Positions 55,937 to 64,000 of a DNA stretch of 64,000 nucleotides are shown here, in pieces. Positions within the stretch are counted from its first letter, which is position 1. Every line of letters begins with the position of its first letter. The notes beneath the pieces are model-generated. The model was given only the letters and a program-made list of their open reading frames with translations, made no database searches and was not told where the DNA came from. Both the position numbers and the translations under genes were made by a program. The DNA is taken from assembly GCF_000516985.1 (NCBI RefSeq), contig NW_006917101.1, positions 62,001 to 126,000 on the forward strand, in the 5' to 3' direction. Source of the stretch: Pestalotiopsis fici W106-1 (Eukaryota; Ascomycota; Sordariomycetes; Amphisphaeriales; Sporocadaceae).

Positions 55937-56619
55937 TTTAAGCGATCATATACAGGTTTATAGACAATCAGCATATAGAAATCAAAAAGAGTTTACGATC
56001 ATCTCAATACGGCGGCAATGTGGCCACACACTTTAAGCCCGGTCTCGCTCGGCATGCCTAAACAGCCCGTATCCCTGTGACTCTCGGTTTCTAGATCGAC
56101 TAAAAGAATTATGTCAGATTGTTCGTTGTACTAAGCCTTATACCAGCTATCCACGGTGTGTGATGATCAAAGTACTATTGCATGGTTAATCGCAGCCAAA
56201 AGAAGAGAACCCCAGAGTTAGACTTGGGCGAGTCCAGCAACGTCAGCCATGCTATGACGTGGTCTTTCTCTTCCTCCACCTACTGAAGCAGCCATGTTGG
56301 ATTAGAGGCTCGGCACAGAGAGCACTAACTTTATAGTATGGGGTTCCAAGATCTTACAGCGCAGGTTTCCTTCACTTGCGCCCTCCCATAATCTGACCAA
56401 AGTATATTCATATTATGCTGTCAGCATGAACACGCAGGTAGTCGCACCAGCCAACTCCTGACACATCTCCAATCAACTCAATGAACATTGGTCAAATGGA
56501 AAGGAAATCGGTTTATATCGAGAACGTGGCCGGCTCGTTCTTGATTATTTCGTCTTTCGAGAAAAGCAATGAGATTTGATAACCAAAATAGCGACTAGAA
56601 AAGAAGAAGACGAGAGAAA
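55937..56619. other. Intergenic, Vps62-like to capsule-synthesis-like gene
   Basis: AT-rich sequence of about 680 bases holding the 3' end of one gene and the promoter of the next, both on the plus strand. No features seen. Confidence 0.45.
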
Positions 56620-58142
56620 ATGGGTGATTTATCCTCGAGTTTCACTATACCCTCAGAGTATCAAGATGAACTTGGATATGTCCACGACATTGGCGACCGC
56701 CGTTCTGATGCAGAGATATTCGAGTCACTGAGCCAGTATTGCCCCATCACTTCGGAAAAGACCATATGGGGTTTCTGGGATGCGGGATTCGCGGGAATGC
56801 CGTCTTGGTATGTATATCCCAAGTAATATCTTGCCCAAGAATTGTCAGAAATGATTCTGCCCTATTTGTTTGACGCACGCTGCTTTGGCTACAAGTCTTC
56901 TATGGACTTGTTTCATTATTCATGAGGGAATCTGACCCCGCTTATGGTCCTACAGGTGCCAGCGCAACGTCGTCGACTGGGTCCGCATCAACCCAGGCTG
57001 GGGCGTCCGCATCCTGGACAACCTCCCCGACTCGCCCAACTACGCGCTCCGCTACGTCGGCGCGGACCTGCTGCCCCGCGTCTTTGTCGAGCGCCGCATG
57101 GACGGCCCGACCGTGGGCGCCCACAGCGCCGATCTGCTCCGGGGCGCGTGTCTGTTCCAGTACGGCGGCGCCTGGCTCGACGTCGGTGCCATTCTCATGC
57201 GCGGCATGGACCGCATCTGCTGGAAGGAGCTCGAGGACCCGCAGACGCCGTTTCGGGTCGCGGCGCCCTTGATCTTTGATCAGTCGGCCGGGAATCACTT
57301 TTTTGCGGCTCGCAAGGGGGATCCGTTCATCAAGCACTGGTACGTATGACACGGAGACCTGGGCAAAGACGAGTAGATGCTGCTTGAGCCCTGGAGAGGA
57401 ATAATGTCTGATGAATCGACTTTAGGCATGACTTGTTCTGTTACATGTGGGTGGACAAGACCAATGTCAATGGCATGCGGAACCACCCCATTCTCAAGGA
57501 CACGAACAAACGCATCTTGGACCAGTACAAGGAGATTGCACCCTATCTCTGGGACTGGAGCGTTCCTCACGAGAAGGCTCTCGAATACGTCACACAGGTG
57601 AGTCATGAAGCAAAAGAAATCCCCTCAAAATAAAACATGATCACTCAGACTCGAGCTCGGCTCAGGTATCCGTTTGGGCGCACCTGTGCCACAACAAGGA
57701 CACGGGCGACGGCTTCAACGCCTGCGAGTACTGGGAGAACAATATCTTCCTCTTCAGCTCCAAGGAGGACTGGCCGGCCGAGGAGATGCTGGGGTACGCG
57801 GGCTCGGGGCAAAAGATCATGGACCTGCTCGCCCTGCGGCGCGACGCCGCCGACAGAGATGATGAGCAGTATAAGACGGCCGAGAGGCTCGTCTGGACGC
57901 TGCTGGCGCGGACCTGTATGCAAAAGGTCACGCACGCCGCGGGCATTACGCATTCGCCGCATCTCGGTACCCTCTGGGATATGCCCGAGAACGAGGGCAA
58001 AGATTGTGCTCCCGGCACTTTTGGTGAGCTTCTTCGTTATGGATCTGTGCATTTCAGGCAGAAGAGGGTTGCCATTGAGAGGATTCCGGCACCGAAGCCC
58101 CAACCTGAGAATACCTTCAAGAGGGGACTTTTCGAAGCCTGA
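56620..58142 (+). CDS. Capsule-polysaccharide-synthesis-like glycosyltransferase
   Basis: Four exons (56620-56807, 56956-57339, 57426-57597, 57666-58142) encode 406 residues. The protein starts with a polar segment, then K-T-I-W-G-F-W-D-A-G-F-A-G-M-P-S-W, which is followed across intron 1 by C-Q-R-N-V-V-D-W-V-R-I-N-P-G-W. The core motif is F-Q-Y-G-G-A-W-L-D-V-G-A-I-L, resembling the sugar-nucleotide site of GT32-like and bacterial capsule-synthesis (Caps_synth) proteins. Here it reads D-V-G where classic DXD enzymes have a second Asp, which I recall as common in fungal members. Introns are 148, 86 and 68 bp; junction 2 and 1 both fall inside Trp codons. No signal peptide or membrane helix is clear, so a cytosolic enzyme is possible. 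The donor and product are unknown. Fungal relatives are often annotated capsule polysaccharide biosynthesis protein by similarity only. Confidence 0.83.
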
Positions 58143-58367
58143 ATTGAGTTCGTAGCATGGGTGCTATATGATTGAGTTTATAGCCAAGCAAAGCAGTGAT
58201 ATCAAGATAACATCTGGGCCAAAATCATCTGTATGCTTTTGATATTAAAAGCTACCACAAACTCCGAGAATGTAAATTTTGAAACACACTGATGAGTACA
58301 AACGATCATATCCATCCAGCAATCGACATTGGGCATGCACCGCAGATTAGTTGGCAGAGTCCGAAGC

Positions 58368-60921
58368 TCAGCTTGCCTCGACAATACCCATCCCTCTTGA
58401 CTCAAAGGCCTTGGCTTGGGCTCTCCAGGCTTCTCGGATTTCTACAATCTCTATGCGGAGCTTGGCCAACTTCTTGGAAATCTCATTGCGCAGCCAAGCA
58501 TCTTGGCCACTCATTTCCAGTTTCATCCAGCGCTTCGTACCCAACTTCAGTTGCATCCACTCCACCATGACGTTGCTGTATGAGAAAACTCGCGGCATGG
58601 CAATGTATTCCTCCCACTTGACTTCATCGAGCTCCAGATCCCACATGATTTCAAGGAGCTCGACCTCACCCCGATGCACCGCGATTTCATAAGCAGTTCT
58701 CTGCCCGTAAGGACACAAGTCGCACTCAAAACCTTCCACTTCATCTTCGGAGTCGTCCTCGGGATCGTCAGAAACGGATTCTCTGAAATGATGACAATTA
58801 AAGCTACCGCGCACCGCGCCATTATTTGCCTCGAGCAACCACATAGCCACATCCTTGCTGCCTGTTGCGATGGCTCGCATGAGAGGTGTGTGACCACCAT
58901 CATTGCCTGCCAAAATAAATCGTTCACTGTCATCCCCGAAGAGCCAGTCCGGATCAGTTCGTGGATGTTCCCACTCAGCCAGCAGCTTCATAGCCTCGAC
59001 ATCCCCTCTCTCGGCGTTGATGAGCCACCACGGCATCGAGTACCATCTCTCAAGCACATAGTACAAATTGTGATTGCGCCGAGATTGATCCGTGGCTGCA
59101 TAGCTGGCCCGGCTCTTTTCCCACAACAGGTCCAATTGTTGCCGAGTCAAAAACCTGGGAAAGAAGCGCGCTGCTTTTTGATTTAACCAATGGTCTTCGT
59201 TTTTGATGTGGAGGCCCTCTCTGACTGATGAAAAAGTATTGTAAGAGACCAGCCAGTCAAACACAAACGATCGAGCCTTTTCAGATATCCAGCCATGCTG
59301 CATAATTAAAATAGAGCTTTTTATATGGCCTTCCAGGTCCTCGATCTGTGAATCGAGAGTTTCGTATATGTACTTGCAGGTCAAAGTACTTGGAACAACG
59401 TGTTCGAGTAGAAACTGTAACGGCTGCGGATTGGGACAATCGCTATTCTCGGCCGCCCTCAAAGCTAGTTCAAATGCTGTCCGCTGTGTGCGGGGATCTT
59501 TGACGTCTATTCGGGCGCCAAAATTGAGAAGAGCTGCAAGATGGTGCTCCATTCCCTCAGTTTCACCGCGCAAATAATCGTACCATTTTGCATCAAACAG
59601 GTTGCGATTACCATCTATTTTGACGAATGGATCGACGCCAAGTTCGAGCAAGGCTGTGAAGATGTATCCGTTGAAGCTCTCGTAGGCTAGTGCTATGAAT
59701 GGTTCTGAGAAACAACCAAGATTAGTCAAGTCCATCGCGAATTCTGACAGGCACACGCAAGCTTTCTGGAGAGCATTGATAGCCGAAAGGAAGCAAGCAA
59801 GACTTTCAGAAGGCATCAAACTTACCATGCTCGTGCTGGGGTGCATACGGTGGCGGGGGGTTATTGAAGTCGGCGCCGAACTCAACCAACTTCGAAACGA
59901 TGCTTTTATATTGAGAGGGGCCCGCATCGCTTCCGAAAGCCATTGACATTGGTCGATCAGTCACCATGTTCAATAAAATCCACAAGAGGTTGTGAGAGAA
60001 GAAGTCCTTATTGGAAGGGTCTTTGGTAATGTGTCGTAGCAAAGGAGCTATGTTGTCGGGATTGCCTACTGCAAAAGCCAAACAAACCGCTGTGGGGGAA
60101 CGTGTCTCATCGTCTCGAATGGGATCCGCTCCATATCGTAAAAGCAGCTCGATCATGGCGGAATTGGGGCTGATTTCCCTGGCGGCGAGTTCCAGGGCTG
60201 ACATATTGTCAGAATCACGATGATTGACTGGAATAGTTCCGTCTCGGAGTAGGCGTTCAACAACCCTCGTGAAATCGTTTCTTACAGCTTCATGCAGCGC
60301 ACTTGTAATCGACAAGTCCTGTCCAACATCCCACTCCTCTGCAAGCAAGACTCTAGCGCCATAGTCCAGTAGAATCAGTGCAGCTTCTTCATTGCCTGGT
60401 GGATCCATGGCCATACTCAGCGCAGAACGTTGTTCGTAGCTCACAGGTAGGGGTAAATTTGCGATCTCTAGAGGCTCGCACAAGTCTGGCTTTGCTCCAT
60501 GCTCTAATAGCCATTTCAGCATAGGCTCCCGACCTGCCTGGACTGCATGGAAGATTGCAAAATCACAAATTTCATCATCCATCCCATCCCACCAGGTCGC
60601 AAGATCTGAGTTGAAATCAAACCCCGAGGCTAGTGATCTCTCGAGTGTACCCATGGACATATTGTCAAGGGCCCAAATGACGGCACTGCCTCCGTCTATT
60701 TGTTGTGCGTCCCATTGATAGAGGAGTGGCTCGAAAACCTGATTAAAGCGTCGATTTGTACGTGCCAATGCTGCAAGGTCGCCGTTGCCGTAGCCAATTG
60801 CTCTTGGTGCCCTTGGAACCTTTAGATTGCGTTTGTTCCTGACGCCGACAATGGCCTCTCCGGCGACAGAGTGGCCAATGATACGTAAGAGCTCGACTGG
60901 CAATAGATCAAAACGAGCCAT
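58368..60921 (-). CDS. F-box / ankyrin repeat protein, paralogue 1
   Basis: Two exons (60921-59826 and 59704-58368, 121-bp intron) encode 810 residues. The N-terminus looks like an F-box: L-L-P-V-E-L-L-R-I-I ... D-L-A-A-L-A-R-T-N-R-R-F-N-Q-V-F-E-P-L-L-Y. Two blocks of ankyrin repeats follow (for example L-K-W-L-L-E-H-G-A-K-P-D, A-L-H-E-A-V-R-N, I-E-L-L-L-R-Y-G-A-D-P, K-L-V-E-F-G-A-D-F-N). In the C-terminal block a repeat is interrupted by C669-H-H671 ... C693-x2-C696-P-Y-G-Q. The C-terminus is a long charged helix (E-I-S-K-K-L-A-K-L-R-I-E-I-V-E-I-R). A substrate adaptor for an SCF ubiquitin ligase is the likely role (inference). The start was taken as ATG 60921; an in-frame TTG lies upstream. 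The second gene, beyond the gap, is a tandem paralogue with the same intron position. Confidence 0.87.
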
Positions 60922-61458
60922 TGCAATCAAGGCCCAGAAGCGTGCGCCACAGAAGTTCCTGGATTCAATTCATAAAAAAGTAGAGGTGAGCATATGTATG
61001 TGAAACCATGGGACGACGCGGCGGCAGTTAATCCTCTTTAAGTTACGCACGCGTACACGCTAAAGATGTTGCTACTCTGCGGTTGCCGCCGACTGTGGGG
61101 AGTCGGCACTTGCCTTGTCTGCTTTTGGACGAGCTAGGCTTATCTAAGGTACTATAATCTATCGGCTCCCNNNNNNNNNNNNNNNNNNNNNNNNNNNNNN
61201 NNNNNNNNNNNNNNNNNNNNNNNNNNNNNNNNNNNNNNNNNNNNNNNNNNNNNNNNNNNNNNNNNNNNNNGGGAGCCTGATTTATCTCCCAGTGGGAAAG
61301 TTTGAAGCAAGGTTCAAGTGCCGTTGTTGGATATCTTAAATGCTTCAAGATTGTCTCCCTTTTTATTGGCTTTAGATACTTTATTTTTTATTGTTTTTTT
61401 TATATCCACCTAATAATGTCTTGTGGATACATCACAAGAGCACTGGGTAATCATGCTA
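60922..61458. other. Intergenic with assembly gap between the ankyrin paralogues
   Basis: Promoter side of paralogue 1 and 3' side of paralogue 2 (both minus), plus the N-gap. Sequence right of the gap (61350-61410) is AT-rich. No gene is visible, but part of the sequence is missing. Confidence 0.45.
61171..61270. other. Assembly gap, 100 N
   Basis: Exactly 100 undetermined bases, a size often used as a placeholder for a gap of unknown length. GGCTCCC ends at the left edge (61164-61170) and its complement GGGAGCC begins at the right edge (61271-61277). Confidence 0.99.
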
Positions 61459-64000
61459 TCAACTATGCTCAGTACCGTCTTCTACCTCCCAAGCGCGTGG
61501 TAGAGCATCACCCTTCTCTCTTTCAAAGCTCTTGGCCCTCGCTCTCCAGGCGTCTCGGATCTCTTCGACTTCCGAGCGCAGCTTGGCCAGTCTTTTTTCA
61601 ATCTCCAGGCGGAACCAAGAGGCGTCTTGTCCCCTTGCTTTCAGCGCCATCCAATTACACATCCCCAGCTTCAGCTCGATCCATTCGGCAAAAACATTGC
61701 CGTGACTATAGACTCGAGGCATGTAGAGTTGCTGGGCCTCCCATTGTACTCTTTGCTCGATTGACTGCTCCAAAGCCAGAAGGTCGTCCCACATGTGTTC
61801 CAACAGCTCAACCTCGCCTAGGGAAAAGGCAAGATCGCAGGCTGATTTTTGCCCGTAAGGACATTCGCGACAGTTGTTCATATCCCTGCCGTATGAATTC
61901 CAGTGACCGCAGTTTAAGAAACCTCGCTGTGATCTCCACGTCTTTGCTACATGTTCGATCAAGGAAAGGGCCGCCGTTCTGTGCCCTCGATGCATCGCCC
62001 GCATGAGAGGCGAGTGGGTGTAACCGTTGGTCACCATTTCATCTTGCTCATCATCTTCTTCAAAGTTGAATGCCGGAAACTTCCAATCGAGCAACATTTT
62101 CATAGCCTCAACATCGCCTCTTTCAGCATTGATATGCATCCAGGGGAGTTTTATCCATTTGCTTTCCGAACACTTTACGCGGCCGTATGGCCCTTCCAAG
62201 CCAACACTGTAGGAAGCCAACCCCTTTTCCCACAATTGATCTAACTGTTCCCGGTTCAACAGGCCAGGGAAGAACTTGGCCGCCTTTTGATTGAATTTTC
62301 CATTCGATTTGTCGAGATAGAGGCCAGAGTGTCTCACTGGTATCCCCGTTACATAGGAGACTAGCCACTCGAAGATGTAAGTCCGAGCCTTGCCAGAAAT
62401 CCACCCATGTCGCATGATGAGGAGACACGCAATGAGATGATTCTGGATATCCTCAAGTCGCGAGTGTAGTACTTCGTACACATGACTGGCGGCCAAAGTG
62501 TTTGGCAATGCATGTGTTAACAGAAATTCCAAGCCCCCATGGTCAGCTCGATGAGGGTCATCGCAGAAGTTCACGATCAACTCAAACATACTCTGGCCTG
62601 TAGATGAATCTCGATGGTCCATTCGAGCACCAGTTTTGAAAAAAAGCTCCACGACATCCCTGGAAGAGAAAGATCCGGAGTGAAGCCATTCCATGCACTT
62701 AGCATGGAATAGAGTCCGCCCATCTTCCAATTTGATGAATGGATCGGCACCGAGGTCGACTAGAGCCTTGAAGATGATGGGTCCACCATCTTCATCTATG
62801 AATGCGTCCAATCTAGCTGCCCACGATAAAATTGGCTCTAAGAAATAGTCAATGTTAGCCAAGCTCATCATGGGTCCTTGACTAGCGAATCGAGTGCTAA
62901 GTGCAAAGTGCAAAGTGCAAAGTAAAATAAAATAAAATAGAAAAAATAAAAAAATAAATAAAAAAGGGGGGTGGGCGGGGCGGACGGTGTATTCCCAATA
63001 TCTAGCTCCCAAAAAGACAAATAAAACCCAACTGGGGTCTCATGATACCACATTATGATGAAATAAATTCAACCAAAATTTGTGAAATTCTTGGAGAATC
63101 GACTTACCAAAGACATCCTCTGGAATGTAATTCGGCGGTGGTGGTCTGTTAAAGTCGGCACCGTGCTCGATGAGCTTGGCAATGACCATTTTGATTTCTT
63201 CCCAGTCTTCGAATTCATCCGCTGGTTCGTGGGATTCCAAGCGACGAGAGAGTCCCTCTAGGATGAGGTATAGGAACAGATGAGACCACGGTTGAGCAGC
63301 GGCATCTGAGGACGATGGATCTGCCATGGCTTGAATCAGGGCAAGCACATTTTCCACGTGACCATCCTCGATGGCGGTCATTATTGCTTTCGTACCTCCA
63401 TTAGCCTTTGTATGGGGATCTGCTCCGTGACGTAGAAGCATCTCGATGATATTCGCTCTAGAAGCAGATTTTGAGACAATTTGATGAAGCGCTGTGTAGC
63501 CCATTAAATCTTTGCAATCGACGCTGATGACCCCATCCACAATGAGGCGCTCAACGACATTGGGGACTCCCTCGTACGCAGCCAAGTGCAATGCGGTGTC
63601 GGTATAAAGAAGTCCTTGGCTCTCATCGGTGCTGATGCTGGATGAGCTTTTCCTGCCGAAGTAAACGCACGCGCCATGATCCAGTAGCATGAGGGCAACT
63701 TCTTCGTTGGGGTCATCTTCTAATAATTGATGTAATGCCGAAGTATTGTGGTCGCTCACACGTTGAATCTTTTCGCTGCCCCCAAGTTCCAAGTCTTCGA
63801 CTGTACCAAAATCTAGATTGACCCCATGCTCTAGTAGCCACTTGAGAACGCCATAGCTTTCCTGTCTGAGTGCGGCGTCGATTGGGAGAACACGTGTGGC
63901 ATGATCGCAATTGCAGAGTTGGTTGTTGAGGTCGTACCCGAAGGACAAGGCTTTCTCCAGTGTTGGGTAGCAAGATCTTGTTATTGCCCAGCTAAGGGCA
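61459..64000 (-). CDS. F-box / ankyrin repeat protein, paralogue 2, N-terminus beyond window
   Basis: The stop is at 61459; exon 2 is 62837-61459 and the preceding exon runs from 63108 off the right edge. The visible part is 757 codons including the stop. It aligns along its length with paralogue 1: L-K-W-L-L-E-H-G-V-N-L-D, A-L-H-L-A-A-Y-E-G, M-L-L-R-H-G-A-D-P-H, K-L-I-E-H-G-A-D-F-N-R-P-P-P-P, then after the intron E-P-I-L-S-W, A-L-V-D-L-G-A-D-P-F-I-K and H-G-W-I-S-G-K-A-R. The insert N-C-G-H ... C-R-E-C-P-Y-G-Q is kept, as is the C-terminal charged helix R-L-A-K-L-R-S-E-V-E-E-I-R-D-A-W-R-A-R-A-K. The intron sits at the same place and phase as in paralogue 1 but is 270 bp, enlarged by A-rich repeats. 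An N-terminal F-box is expected outside the window. Tandem duplication followed by divergence is the simplest history. Confidence 0.87.
62901..62923. repeat. GTGCAAA heptamer repeat in the paralogue 2 intron
   Basis: Three perfect GTGCAAA units plus GT, followed directly by AAAAT units and a long A-rich then G-rich stretch up to about 62980. It accounts for much of the extra intron length relative to paralogue 1. Confidence 0.9.

Noticed and set aside
61171..61270. Open frame spanning the N run
   Set aside because: Translation through undetermined bases; not a gene.

Overview
The window is nuclear DNA of a filamentous ascomycete. The evidence is short introns (53-124 bp in most genes, one of 270 bp) with GTAAGT/GTATGT-type donors, a dispersed 5S rRNA gene, and ascomycete-specific families (DUF3176, fungal Zn2Cys6 regulators, the hyphal GT2 glycosyltransferase, F-box/ankyrin proteins). 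The sequences resemble Sordariomycetes, probably Hypocreales; that placement is inference from protein resemblance. There is one assembly gap, 100 N at 61171-61270.

Layout. 1-6.2 kb: 3' end of a DUF3176 membrane protein (+), a 5S rRNA gene (+), sterol C-22 desaturase ERG5 (-, four exons) and a Zn2Cys6 regulator (-, four exons). 8.3-19 kb: a large acidic protein of unknown function with a Cys/His-rich N-terminus (+), the Hsp90 co-chaperone cyclophilin CPR6 (-) and a Bud2-type RasGAP (-). 19-26.8 kb: a gene desert of about 7.8 kb with homopolymers and pyrimidine tracts. 26.8-38 kb: a Ser/Pro-rich orphan (-), mitochondrial ribosomal protein MRPL20/mL58 (+), a zinc-type F-box protein (-, four exons) and a membrane family 2 glycosyltransferase (-, three exons). 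38-43.9 kb: a second gene-free stretch. 43.9-52.1 kb: a carbon-metabolism group of neutral trehalase (+), isocitrate lyase (+) and a sugar transporter (-). 54.4-58.1 kb: a Vps62/DUF946 protein (+) and a capsule-synthesis-like glycosyltransferase (+). 58.4 kb to the right edge: two tandem paralogous F-box/ankyrin genes (-), the second running off the window, with the gap between them.

Most genes are core housekeeping or growth genes: sterol synthesis, Hsp90 chaperoning, Ras signalling, mitochondrial translation, trehalose mobilisation and the glyoxylate shunt. I see no biosynthetic cluster backbone, intact transposon, CRISPR array or tRNA gene. Exon junctions were placed by hand from GT/AG signals and family resemblance. 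For every spliced gene the exon lengths sum to a whole number of codons.

The least explained features are the paired F-box/ankyrin proteins with a conserved C-x-H...C-x2-C-P-Y-G-Q insert, the inverted repeat abutting the gap between them, a perfect 14-bp hairpin inside an F-box gene intron, the Cys/His module of the 1049-residue orphan, and the two gene deserts.
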